Positions 1 through 8,636 are shown, numbered from the stretch's first letter. The stretch: 34,148 nt of DNA from VGOB01 sp034435315 (GCA_034435315.1 DAOTYB010000281.1:1-34148), one strand, 5' to 3'. Notes: generated by a model from the letters alone, not told the origin. Program-made: numbers and translations.

Positions 1-3000
1 CAAGGCGTCCGATATAGAATTCGCTGCCTTGAAAATCTTGGCATTTGTAGACCGACAGAGGTTGCTGGTATTCATACAGCCCAAGCGTGATGTCGCTGTA
101 AAACTGGCAATTGAATCCCCACAGGAACCAACTCCAATTCACCGCATCCTGCCCCGAGCCGTAGCGATATTCGCCGTTTTCATCGGGACTGAGGAACAGC
201 CCCGTGTCGGGGTTGTACCACCGCCCGTGTACGTAATACAACCCAATATCCAATCCTTCGTGCAGGTTAAAGTTGAATTGAGCGGGGAATTTCATGTATC
301 CCCAGCCGCCATTCCAGTGGTAATACCCTGCACCAGCATTATACAAATCGCCCCATGCCCCGTAATGCGCCCATTGACTCGCGCCATCGCCGTTCGACCA
401 CACTACACCCGCCACGTCGCCATGCCAGTTGTAACGGTAATAGTTCGGTGCGCCATTGATGTCCACACGCAGCGGTCGCCCATTGGCATACAGATAACGC
501 TGAGTCACCGTGCCGTACTGATCGGTGACGGTGGACAACCAATTCGTTTCACCGACATATGCAAAAGCGAAACACCCCGTATTACTGGCGCAGAAACGTG
601 TGATGCGATCATTGCGATCATACTCGAGCGTCGCCGTATATTGCACGTTCCCATTCACCTCTCGCGTCACACCCGTCATTCGATGGCTACCCGGTTCCCA
701 GTGGTACGTCAGCGTAACCGTGATGCGCGCATCGTAATCAATTTGCCGCATCTGGGTCACATTGCCCGCACTGTCGTAACTCAAGGTGCGCGAATAGAAC
801 GCCCCTCCACCATAGGTAGCTTCCTCGCTGATTAGCCGATCACCAGCATAGGTGTAGATCGAACGTTTGTAGAGCGGATTGCCGGTCGGATTCGCGATGA
901 TGCTCTGGCAACTGGGATCGCCATAGTAATTCCAATAGCGCTTGATGCGTCTGCCACTTGCATCGTATTCAAGATAGGCATCGGCTGGAATCGCGCCGCT
1001 GTCGAAACAGATTACACGCCCCGCGCTATCATACACCACTTCTCGATAGCCCCGATCCGTTGGCGTGGGGAGTGTGAAGATGCCATTGACCAAACTGTCA
1101 GCGCGATACGCGACGGTGGAAGTAAACGATCTGGAAAAGAGCGTCCCTTGATGGCTGGCATCGTTGCGCGTGAGATATCCGTTGGCATCGTAGTCAAGCG
1201 TCGTAGTCAGCGTCAAGGTGTTCAGGGCATCCACGGTCGTCCAGCCACGCAGGAACCCGCGCGCGTCGTAGGTGTTCGTCGTTGTGGCGATAATGATGCC
1301 ACTGGCATTGCGGTGAGTAATCGTTTGTGGTTGGTTCACTGTATTCAGCGTGATGCTCGTCGAATAGCCCGAGGAATCCGTGACACTCGTGCGATTGCCC
1401 GCCGCGTCGTAAGTGTACGTCGTCGTCCCGCCGCCAGGGTCGGTGGTGGCGACGAGCCAGTTCGCTTTGTTGTAGGCGTAATTCATCATGCGATACGGCT
1501 TGCCGGGGCGCGCTTCGGTTTCCTGCATCCGATTGCCATTCGCGTCGTACGCAAATGCGTACGAGACGGTGAGCGCGCCATCGGGGGCGCGGTCGTCTTG
1601 CTGGATCACGCGATTGACCGCGTCGTAGGTGTACGTTGTCGTCGCACCCGAGGGATCGGTGAGCACACGCAGGTTGCCCACCGCATCGTAGGCGTACTGC
1701 GTCGTCCCCAGCGGCGTGGTTTTGCGCGTCAGGCGATTCGCGGCATCGTAGGACAAATTGGTAATTTGTCCTACGGGATTCGTGATCGTCGTCACGCTGC
1801 CCACTGCATTGTACGCATACGTCGTCGTCTGCGTCAATGGGTCGGTGACCGTGATAACGCGATTGAGCGCATCGTAGGTGTAGCGCGTCGTCTGGTTCAG
1901 TTCGTCCGTCGCGGTGAGCCGATTGCCGACCGCGTCGTACGTAAAGGTTTGAGTTTTGCCCGCTGGATTCGTTTGTGTGATGACGCGATGGAGTGGGTCA
2001 TAGTCGTACCTTGTGATGTTCAGCGCGGCATTGGTGATGACGGTGCGATTGCCGACGCGGTCGTAGCCATAGCGCGTGGCGTGGCCGAGTGCATCGGTGA
2101 TGACGATGGTACGATTCAGCGCGTCGTAGCCATAGCGCGTGACGTTGCCGTTGGCATCGGTGATGACGGTGCGATTGCCGACCGAGTCGTAGCCATAGCG
2201 CGTCGTCGCCGTCTGCGTCCCTGTCAGCGGAATCGTCATCGCAATCAGCCGATTGAGCGCGTCGTACGCGAACGTCGTCACATTTCCACGCGCATCGGTG
2301 ATGACGGTGCGATTGCCGACCGCATCGTAGCCATAGTACGTCACATTGTTCAATGCATCGGTCACGCGCGTCAACCGATTGAGTGCGTCGTACTGATATT
2401 GCGTCGCATTGCCGTTTGCATCAATCACGCGCGTGCGATTGCCATTCGCGTCATACTGATACTGCGTCGTCTGGTTCAGCGCGTCGGTGATTCGCGTCAG
2501 CCGATTAAACGCGTCGTAGGTGTAGGTCGTGCGCTGATTGAGCGCGTCAATCGTCGCGGTGCGGTTGCCGTTCGCGTCGTACTCGTACCGCGTCGTCGCG
2601 CCGAGCGGTGCGTCCACACGCGTCAGCCGAGCGTTGGCATCGTAGGTGTACTGCGTAACGCGTCCTAGCGCGTCGGTGATGACGGTACGATTGCCGACCG
2701 CGTCGTAGCCGTAACGCGTCGTGCCGCTCAATGGATCGGTGACGGTGAGGAGATAACCCGCTGAACTGTACGTGTAGGTCGTCGAGTTGCCATTTGCATC
2801 GGTCGCGCGTGTCCGCTGACCATACGCATCGTATCCGTACGTCGTCACATTGTTCAGCGCATCGGTGATGCGGATGAGATTGCCCGCCGTGTCGTAGCCG
2901 TACTGCGTCGTGCGCCCCAGCGGGTCAGTGACGCTGAGGAGGTCGTTCGTCGCATTGTAGGTATACGTCGTCGTCTGATTCAACGCATCCGTTTGCGTCA

Positions 3001-4224
3001 AGCGGTTGCCGCGCGCATCATACGTCGCGCGTGTCGTGCGCCCCAGCGCGTCGGTTGTCTGCGTGAGATTATAGTTCGCGTCATAGGTGAAGGTGGTGAG
3101 CCCACTCAGCGCATCGTGAATCTGCGTGACCTGTCCCGTTGCATTGAGGGTGTACACCGTCGCGTGGTTGTTCGCGTCGGTGAACGTGGTTGTGCCTGTG
3201 CCATACGCCAAACTTGCCAGGCGCACACCCGCCGTGGTGATTGTCTGCGCGCGCTGTGACGCATCATACGTGATGGTCGTCTGCATGTTGCGCGCATCGG
3301 TGAGCGTCGTCAGGCGATTGTTGGTGTAGCCCAAGCGCGTCACGAAATTCAGCGGGTCAGTGATGCTTGTCAGCGCGCCGCTCGTGTAGCCGAACTGGAA
3401 CGCGCGTCCGGCGTGATCGGTGACGGTAGCAAGGTTGCCGCCGCTGTACGCGAACGTCAGCGTTTGTCCACCCGCGGCTTGCGCGTGCGTCAACACGTTG
3501 TTCGCGTACGTTAGATGGATCGCGTTGCCGTTGCGGTCACGGACTTGGGTCAAGCGTCCGCTCGCATCGAAACGGTGCTGCGTCTGGTCGGTGTGAGTGA
3601 GGGTGAACGTTTGATCGGCATTACGGACGAGTGTGTCGTAATTCCCGGCGGGCGCGGTGTAACTGCCGTTCGCCTCGCGGCGAAACAGATGTTCGGTGCC
3701 ATCGGCGTCGCGCACGATGGCGGAACCCGTCGCATCGAGCGTGAGCGAAACGTTCAGGGTGTGCGTCCAGGCGTTCGTGTGGCTGTTGTAGGTGAAGATG
3801 AGCGTGAGCGGCAAGCCGAGACTGGGCAGCGCAAATGCCGTGTATTGCGCGACGACATTGCCGTTCCACACGTTCACCTGGAGCGTTATGCGATCCGAGA
3901 GCGAAAATGCACGGAAGGTCCAGTAGCGCTCGATGCCTGTGCCGTGTGTTGGAATGTTCTCATTACTCCTGGCGATGAAAGGCAAAAAGAGGTGTTGGGT
4001 CGTGAGGTTCGACCGAGCGCGAGTAGGGGTTGGCGGAACGAATGGCGCAGGTTGCGGTGCTGGATACGGGGCGAACGTTGTGCGCGCGAGTGGGGTGGGT
4101 GTGGGACTAGCCGCCGCGCTGGCAAACGTGGTTACCGCGTACCCCCCCCCCCCGTGAAACTGAGGAAAAGTGTCCAGAGGAGAATGACGATGAGGAACTC
4201 GTTACGGGCATACGGACGATGCAT
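1..4224 (-). CDS. Secreted RHS/YD-repeat protein; 5' frame broken at a poly-G tract; C-terminus beyond window
   Basis: Reading the minus strand from ATG 4224 (AGGGAGG ribosome-binding site 5 bases upstream) gives an N-terminus with a strong hydrophobic segment (FLIVILLWTLFLSF), a probable signal peptide. The frame then enters 12 Gs (4153-4142) and stops at TAA 4134-4132 after 30 codons. From 4141 leftwards a different frame is open to base 1. It encodes an Ala/Pro/Thr-rich linker, a beta-rich N-terminal region (TYNSHTNAWTHTLNVS, DADGTEHLFRR), about 28 YD repeats of 21-22 residues (typical unit YGYDAVGNRTVITDA), and an RHS core near bases 130-260 (YYVHGRWYNPDTGLFLSPDE). The downstream frame has no ATG between the tract and the repeats, and upstream of the tract it meets a stop at 4204, so both parts belong to one gene. 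One extra G (13, or 10) would join them. RHS/YD proteins are surface or secreted polymorphic proteins, often with a toxic C-terminus; that end lies outside the window. Either phase variation or a sequencing error explains the break. Confidence 0.85.
1370..3070 (-). repeat. YD-repeat DNA array (about 63-66 bp units)
   Basis: The coding repeats are also similar at DNA level. Near-identical blocks encoding YGYDAVGNRTVITDA-type units recur around 2034-2080, 2157-2203, 2292-2338 and 2673-2719. Two unit types alternate in places, with GNRTVITDA following ALNRL. The high identity suggests recent duplication or gene conversion inside the array and makes unequal recombination likely. Confidence 0.75.
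4142..4153 (-). repeat. Homopolymeric G(12) tract inside the RHS coding sequence
   Basis: There are twelve consecutive Gs on the coding (minus) strand, directly after the signal-peptide codons. Tracts of this length are classic sites of slipped-strand mispairing and also of sequencing error. With 12 Gs the gene is OFF (30-codon peptide); with 10 or 13 it would be ON. Confidence 0.9.
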
Positions 4225-4324
4225 AGCAACCTCCCTCTAAAGGTGACCGCTGACAGATGATCTATGAACGATTTTCGACTGGCGCTTGCCGATTTTCGAT
4301 TACGAATCGGATGATAGCACAATC

Positions 4325-4401
4325 AATCCAAAATCGCAAATCAAAAATCACCCCTCCCTCCGCCGTCCTTCGTCGTTCGTCCTCCGTCATTTGTCATTTG
4401 C
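4325..4401. repeat. Heptamer array, 11 units in strict register
   Basis: Read from 4325 every 7 bases: AATCCAA, AATCGCA, AATCAAA, AATCACC, CCTCCCT, CCGCCGT, CCTTCGT, CGTTCGT, CCTCCGT, CATTTGT, CATTTGC. The register is unbroken even where the family changes from AATCNNA to CCTTCGT-like. The array fills most of the RHS-pncC spacer, and the pncC -35 box lies inside it. The rest of the spacer, 4225-4324, shows no other recognisable element. Confidence 0.8.
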
Positions 4402-4420
4402 TTATGTGTCATTGTATAAT
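4391..4420 (+). promoter_or_regulatory. pncC promoter (TTGTCA-18-TATAAT), leaderless
   Basis: The -35 box TTGTCA is at 4391-4396, the spacer is 18 bases and the -10 box TATAAT is at 4415-4420. The ATG at 4429 begins 8 bases after the -10 box, so transcription should start at or within a base or two of the start codon. There is no room for a Shine-Dalgarno site. Confidence 0.65.
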
Positions 4421-4428
4421 ATGTCGCG

Positions 4429-4920
4429 ATGGATAACACTCAACCGCTCGAAGTGATCGTGGGTCAATTACTCGTCTCGAAAAAACAAACACTTGCGATT
4501 GCCGAATCGTGCACCGGCGGCTTGCTCACGCATCGCTTGACGAATGTGCCGGGCAGTTCGGCGTACGTCATCGTCTCGGTGATTGCGTACGCGTACGAAG
4601 CGAAGGTTGCCGCGCTCGGTGTTTCGTGGGACACGCTCAACCGATTTGGCGCGGTGAGCGCGGAAACGGCAACGGAGATGGCGCGCGGCGCGCGCACGCG
4701 CTTTGGCGCAACGCTGGGCTTGGCGATCACCGGCATCGCAGGTCCCGGCGGCGGCACACCTGACAAGCCGGTCGGACTCGTTTATCTCGCGCTGGACAAT
4801 GCGCGCCAGACGATTGTCGAGCGTCACGTCTGGCAGGGCAATCGTTTGCAAAACAAGGAGCAGAGCGCGCGCGCCGCGCTGGAGTTGCTGCAGCGTTATT
4901 TGGCGGAGGACGAAGGGTGA
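4429..4920 (+). CDS. pncC: CinA C-terminal family nicotinamide-nucleotide amidase
   Basis: This 163-residue protein matches the stand-alone C-terminal domain of CinA, which hydrolyses nicotinamide mononucleotide to nicotinate mononucleotide and ammonia in NAD recycling. Visible family motifs are AESCTGG (residues 25-31, with the catalytic Ser region), VPGSS (40-44) and ITGIAGPGGGTPDKPVG. The segment that is normally GGVVxYSNEAK reads VSVIAYAYEAK (residues 49-59): the Lys is kept, but the glycine pair and the Asn are replaced, so activity may be altered. It is probably translated from a leaderless mRNA. The next gene starts with a GTG overlapping this stop codon (GTGA), so the two genes form an operon. 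Confidence 0.9.
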   Translation: MDNTQPLEVIVGQLLVSKKQTLAIAESCTGGLLTHRLTNVPGSSAYVIVSVIAYAYEAKVAALGVSWDTLNRFGAVSAETATEMARGARTRFGATLGLAITGIAGPGGGTPDKPVGLVYLALDNARQTIVERHVWQGNRLQNKEQSARAALELLQRYLAEDEG

Positions 4921-5771
4921 CGGATCTTTTGGTTTCGACGGATTGGTTGGCAGAGCATTTGAACGATGCGGATGTGCGTGTGTGCGATGTGCGCTGGTAT
5001 TTGCTGGAAAAAGATCGCACCGGGCGCGAAGAGTATTTGCGCGGGCACATTCCGAACGCGGTGTTCATTGACTTGGACACCGATCTATCAGCGCATTTCA
5101 CCGACGGCGGCGGACGGCATCCGCTGCCGCGCCCGGATTTGTTCGCGGCGGCGATGGCGCGCGCCGGCATTGATGCGACGACGCGCGTCATCGCGTACGA
5201 TGATCGCGGTGGCGCGGCGGCAGCGCGCTTGTGGTGGCTTTTGCGCTACTTTGGTCATTCGCGCGTCGCGCTGCTCGATGGCGGCATCGTGCAGTGGCTA
5301 GCGGAAGGGCGACCGCAAAGCCGTGAAATTCCGCGCGTGCCGCCCGGCAATTTTGTGCCACACCCACAACCGCAGATGATTGTGGACCTCGCGACCGTGA
5401 ATCGGTGGCGCGAGGATCCGCGCGCGCTCATCCTCGATGTGCGTATCCCCGAACGCTATCGTGGCGAGGTCGAGCCGCTCGATCCGCGCGCGGGGCACGT
5501 TCCCGGCGCGCGCAATGCGCCGATTGCCGGCAATTTGCAGAGCGCAACCGATATGCGTTTTCTTTCGCCGGCGGAGTTGCGCGCGCGGTACGACGCGCTC
5601 GGCGCGACGCGCGCGGAACGCGTGGTGGCGTACTGCGGCAGTGGCGTCAATGCGTGCCAGGCGATTTTCGCGCTGACGCTTGCCGGCATCGCCGACGCGC
5701 GCTTGTATCCGGGTTCGTGGAGCGAGTGGAGTCGCGACGCGCGTATGCCGGTGGCGACGGGCGCGGAGTGA
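4917..5771 (+). CDS. Tandem-rhodanese sulfurtransferase (thiosulfate/3-mercaptopyruvate type)
   Basis: The product has 284 residues and starts at GTG 4917, overlapping the pncC stop. It has two rhodanese domains: an inactive N-terminal one (about 1-135, containing YLRGHIPNAVFIDLDTDLS) and a catalytic C-terminal one (about 150-284, with ILDVRIPERYRGE and GHVPGARNAP). The active loop is C240-GSGVNA. A neutral Cys-Gly-Ser-Gly-Val loop is typical of the mercaptopyruvate sulfurtransferase branch rather than the charged thiosulfate type, so 3-mercaptopyruvate is the likelier donor. That substrate is inferred. The length is normal for the SseA family and the protein is probably cytoplasmic. Confidence 0.88.
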   Translation: MTDLLVSTDWLAEHLNDADVRVCDVRWYLLEKDRTGREEYLRGHIPNAVFIDLDTDLSAHFTDGGGRHPLPRPDLFAAAMARAGIDATTRVIAYDDRGGAAAARLWWLLRYFGHSRVALLDGGIVQWLAEGRPQSREIPRVPPGNFVPHPQPQMIVDLATVNRWREDPRALILDVRIPERYRGEVEPLDPRAGHVPGARNAPIAGNLQSATDMRFLSPAELRARYDALGATRAERVVAYCGSGVNACQAIFALTLAGIADARLYPGSWSEWSRDARMPVATGAE

Positions 5772-5824
5772 CGTGGCGGGAGGCGGGAGGCTCACAAGTG
5801 TAGGTTTTTAAGTGAGAGGAGTAT

Positions 5825-5931
5825 CGGGCGACTCAAGTCGCTGCAACAAGCACGCCAAGTCGCCCTGCGGCGACTCGCACAGCCGACGAAGGTCGGCTTT
5901 GCGTAGTTGTTGCAGTGGTTTCAACCGCCCG
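5825..5931. repeat. Folded palindromic element, multi-way-junction shape
   Basis: The outer arms 5825-5849 and 5907-5931 are imperfect inverted repeats; both ends pair fully (CGGGCG with CGCCCG, CTGCAACAA with TTGTTGCAG). They enclose two perfect 7-bp hairpins: AGTCGCC/GGCGACT (5858-5864/5869-5875, loop CTGC) and AGCCGAC/GTCGGCT (5881-5887/5892-5898, loop GAAG). This is the architecture of a dispersed palindromic repeat (REP or MITE-like) or a structured 5' leader. It lies between the sulfurtransferase stop and the MFS start. The reading frame of the MFS gene stays open through it, which could mislead start prediction. Confidence 0.65.
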
Positions 5932-5946
5932 ACGGATGAGGATAAA

Positions 5947-7185
5947 GTGAATCTGACAGGTATCTTTGCTTTTCCCAAAGACTTGACGCCGCTACAACGG
6001 CGTAATTTTTTGAATGTGCAAATTGATGCGATTGGGGTGGGGATTGCCAGCGCGGCATCCCCATTTTTGCCGGTCTTTTTGGCGCGTCTCGGCGCGACGA
6101 ATTTCCAGGTGGGTTTGTTGACCGCAATGCCTGCGGTCACCGGCTTGTTTCTGGCACTCGCGGTGGGACGATTGTTGCAAGGACAACGTCGTATCGTTCC
6201 CTGGTTCAGCGCCGCGCGCTTGATGGTGCTTTCGTCGTACGCGCTCACCGGCTTGGTGCCGTTCTTCGTGCCGCGCGAGTATCAAGTGAATGCGGTCCTG
6301 GCGATCTGGGCACTGGCGACGTTTCCCCAAGTGTTGTTGAACGTCGCTTTTTCGGTGGTGATGAACGCAGTGGCGGGACCGCGTCATCGGTACGATTTGT
6401 TGAGCCGGCGCTGGTCTATTCTGGGATTTACACAAGCCGTGATGGTCGCGCTTGTCGGGCAGGTTTTGGATCGGTTGGGATTTCCGTTCAACTATCAAAT
6501 CGTTTTCATCGGTCTCTCGTTAGGCGGTTTGGTCAGTTTTTACTATTCCAGTCGCATCGCTTTGCCCGATGCTGAACCTCCCGCGCGAACGCAGGGTGAA
6601 TCGGTGCGTGAACGTCTGCGTGGTTTTGTTGCGCTGATTCGCGGTCAGCCTGCATTCGTTTCGTTTATGCTCAAGCGATTTGTGTATTTTTCGGGAATCA
6701 CGCTGGCGACGCCGTTGTTTCCACTGTACTATGTGCGTCAGGTGCAGGCGAGTGATGCGTGGATTGGCGCAATCAATATGACGCAAACGGCGATTATGCT
6801 GATTGGCTATTTGCTGTGGTCACGGCAATCGCGCGATCGCGGGGGACGCTTTGTGTTGCTCTGGACGACGTTCGGTTTGTCGTTATACCCGATTTTCACC
6901 GCGTTCACTCTGCGCGTCGAATTGCTTGTGTTGTACGCGGGACTGGCGGGAATTTTTCAGGCAGGGCTAGACCTGGTTTTCTTCGACGAGTTGATGAAAA
7001 CTTTTCCTGCGCGATACAGCGCGACGTTTGTATCGGTAGCGCAAAGTTTGCAGTATCTTTCGACAGTTGCCTCGCCGCTCGTCGGCACGCTCCTTGCGGA
7101 TTACATCGGTTTGGGCGGCGCGTTGATTGTGAGTGGCGTGTTGCGGTTGGTGGGCTTTGCGTTGTTCGCGATAGGGAAGAGATGA
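5947..7185 (+). CDS. Major facilitator superfamily transporter
   Basis: This is a 412-residue polytopic membrane protein with about 10-12 hydrophobic segments, two six-helix halves and a central loop (around ALPDAEPPARTQGES). The N-terminal SAASPFLPVFLARLGATNFQVG and the charged loops fit MFS permeases; the substrate cannot be told. I chose GTG 5947 (GAGG at 5938-5941). The frame is open from 5812, but that extension is encoded by the palindromic element and lacks the hydrophobic MFS start. The stop TGA lies in the first unit of the heptamer array that separates it from the convergent GGR gene. Confidence 0.8.
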   Translation: MNLTGIFAFPKDLTPLQRRNFLNVQIDAIGVGIASAASPFLPVFLARLGATNFQVGLLTAMPAVTGLFLALAVGRLLQGQRRIVPWFSAARLMVLSSYALTGLVPFFVPREYQVNAVLAIWALATFPQVLLNVAFSVVMNAVAGPRHRYDLLSRRWSILGFTQAVMVALVGQVLDRLGFPFNYQIVFIGLSLGGLVSFYYSSRIALPDAEPPARTQGESVRERLRGFVALIRGQPAFVSFMLKRFVYFSGITLATPLFPLYYVRQVQASDAWIGAINMTQTAIMLIGYLLWSRQSRDRGGRFVLLWTTFGLSLYPIFTAFTLRVELLVLYAGLAGIFQAGLDLVFFDELMKTFPARYSATFVSVAQSLQYLSTVASPLVGTLLADYIGLGGALIVSGVLRLVGFALFAIGKR

Positions 7186-7286
7186 AAGAAGAGAGATGAG
7201 AGATGAGAGATGAAAGATGAAAGAGGAGAGAGGAGAGAACTGTGCTTTCATCTCTTCTCTTTCCTCTTTCATCTTTCCTCTATTTC
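7182..7286. repeat. Heptamer array with inverted arm, 15 units, between convergent genes
   Basis: In a single 7-base register: ATGAAAG, AAGAGAG, two ATGAGAG, two ATGAAAG, two AGGAGAG, then AACTGTG, then CTTTCAT, CTCTTCT, CTTTCCT, CTTTCAT, CTTTCCT, CTATTTC. The second half is the reverse complement family of the first, so the transcript can fold into a long imperfect hairpin. The stop codons of both flanking genes lie in the end units (TGA 7183-7185, TAG 7282-7280). It may act as a bidirectional terminator, although it lacks a GC-rich stem. Confidence 0.8.
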
Positions 7287-8569
7287 GTCGCGAGCATAAA
7301 CGCGTAGACAAAGCGTTCGTCGGTGCGGTGTGTAGGTGGGAATTTTTCGCGCAGACGATAGTTGCGTTCCATCTTGCTCCCGCGCGTTTTGTGCCACGCT
7401 TCGGCATAGCGCGCGAGAAAACGCGCCGAGGTGTCACGCGCGGCGATGGCTTCGACCGCGACCTGCGCCGCGAGTTTGCCGGCGATCATCGCGTTGATGA
7501 TGCCGCCACCGGTCAGCGGATCCACTTGACGCGCCGCATCGCCGACGAGCATCACACCGTTGCCGACAATGCGCGCGGGCGGCAGCGCAACCGGCACGTT
7601 GCCGACGATGAGCGAAACCGGGTGACCACGCGCGAGGTTCGGTTGCGTTTCGATAAAGCGCGTGAGCAATTCGATGGGCTGCGCGCGACGCGGCAAATCG
7701 GCTTGCACTCCCAGACCCACATTTGCTTTGCCTTCGCCTTTGGGAAAAATCCACGCATAGCCGCCGGGCGCAAATTCTTCGCTGATGGTGTAGTATGTGC
7801 AGGTGGGATCAATGTCAATGCCCGCGAGCAAAAATTGCGCGCACACCATCGTATCGCGCAAAGCGAGTTGCGTGTCCAGTCCCGCCCAGCGGCCCACTTG
7901 CGCTTCAACACCATCGGCAGCGATGACGATGTGCGATTCGATGTCCACCGCGCGCGTGCCATCGTGAATTTTGATGCCGCGCACGTTGCCATTTTCGACC
8001 AGCACGCCGGTGGCGGATGTTTTGACGCGTACCGTCGCGCCGGCGCGCGCGGCGCGTTCGGCGAGCGCGCGGTCAAAGACGCGGCGTTCGAGGATGTAGC
8101 CGCGTCCGCCGCTAGCGCGTCGTGTTTGCGTTGCCCCGTTCGCGCGCGTGGTGATTTCGAGTTGATGGATTTCGGCGGCGATCCATTTTGAATCGGGTTC
8201 GATGAACTGCGCCAGTTGCTCGTGCCCCACGCCTTCGGCGCAGCGCACCGGCGAACCGATCTCCTGGCGTTTTTCGATGAGTAGCACCGCGAGTCCGGCG
8301 TGCGCGGCGATGTGCGCGGCGGTGGCGCCGCCAGGTCCCGCGCCAACGATGATGACATCGTATCGCCGCTGGAGTGTTTCACTGCGCGCGTCTGCTGTTC
8401 GCGCTTCGAGGTGCAGCGCGCCGACAGGACAGGCAAAGACGCAGTTTTCGCACTCGGTACAAGTGTCGTTGACCACAAGGCGCGTTTCGGCAAGCGTGAG
8501 CGCATCCACCGGGCAAACGCTGACACAACCCCCACAGTAACAACAGCGAGTCGAATCTACGATGACCAT
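7280..8569 (-). CDS. Geranylgeranyl reductase family flavoprotein with N-terminal 2x[4Fe-4S] ferredoxin domain
   Basis: The product has 429 residues. Residues 1-55 form a bacterial-type ferredoxin with two complete CxxCxxCxxxCP clusters (C9, C12, C15, C19 and C37, C40, C43, C47). From about residue 70 follows an FAD-binding domain (VGAGPGG, 75-81), a central region typical of the geranylgeranyl reductase family, and the GDAARQVDPLTGGGI motif that binds FAD. The family saturates isoprenoid double bonds (archaeal-type lipids, menaquinone tails or chlorophyll side chains). Here the fused ferredoxin would deliver the electrons; the substrate is unknown. ATG 8569 is chosen over GTG 8575, because GGGAGG (8580-8575) is 5 bases before the ATG and overlaps the GTG. 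Its stop lies inside the heptamer array. Confidence 0.85.
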   Translation of the reverse strand: MVIVDSTRCCYCGGCVSVCPVDALTLAETRLVVNDTCTECENCVFACPVGALHLEARTADARSETLQRRYDVIIVGAGPGGATAAHIAAHAGLAVLLIEKRQEIGSPVRCAEGVGHEQLAQFIEPDSKWIAAEIHQLEITTRANGATQTRRASGGRGYILERRVFDRALAERAARAGATVRVKTSATGVLVENGNVRGIKIHDGTRAVDIESHIVIAADGVEAQVGRWAGLDTQLALRDTMVCAQFLLAGIDIDPTCTYYTISEEFAPGGYAWIFPKGEGKANVGLGVQADLPRRAQPIELLTRFIETQPNLARGHPVSLIVGNVPVALPPARIVGNGVMLVGDAARQVDPLTGGGIINAMIAGKLAAQVAVEAIAARDTSARFLARYAEAWHKTRGSKMERNYRLREKFPPTHRTDERFVYAFMLATK

Positions 8570-8587
8570 ACACACCTCCCAACCACA

Positions 8588-8616
8588 ATTATAGCGCGTT
8601 TTTGCAAGTTTGTCTT
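8588..8616 (-). promoter_or_regulatory. Promoter of the ferredoxin-GGR gene
   Basis: On the minus strand AAGACA (8616-8611), a 17-base spacer and TATAAT (8593-8588) lie just upstream of the GGGAGG ribosome-binding site and the ATG at 8569. Confidence 0.5.
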
Positions 8617-8630
8617 TCTCGTGATAAACT
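8602..8630 (+). promoter_or_regulatory. Possible degV promoter, interleaved with the GGR promoter
   Basis: TTGCAA (8602-8607), 17 bases, TAAACT (8625-8630). Each box is only a 4/6 match. The -35 box falls within the spacer of the divergent GGR promoter. Confidence 0.3.
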
Positions 8631-8636
8631 GCGAGT

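Noticed and set aside
1370..3070. CRISPR array
   Set aside because: The regular units of about 65 bp are protein-coding YD repeats with no unique spacers; the heptamer arrays are also too short-period for CRISPR, and there are no cas genes.
29..4240. Long plus-strand open frames (29-835, 1148-2668, 2993-3259, 3515-4240) opposite the RHS gene
   Set aside because: They are in codon-aligned antisense to the YD repeats, have no domain resemblance and only exist because the GC-rich repeat lacks stops in that frame.
5812..5946. N-terminal extension of the MFS transporter from 5812
   Set aside because: It is encoded by the palindromic element, is Cys/Arg/Ser-rich and unlike MFS proteins; GTG 5947 has a ribosome-binding site.
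7552..8535. Second large minus-strand frame within the GGR gene (7552-8535)
   Set aside because: Overlapping out-of-frame shadow; the 7280-8569 frame carries all ferredoxin and FAD motifs.
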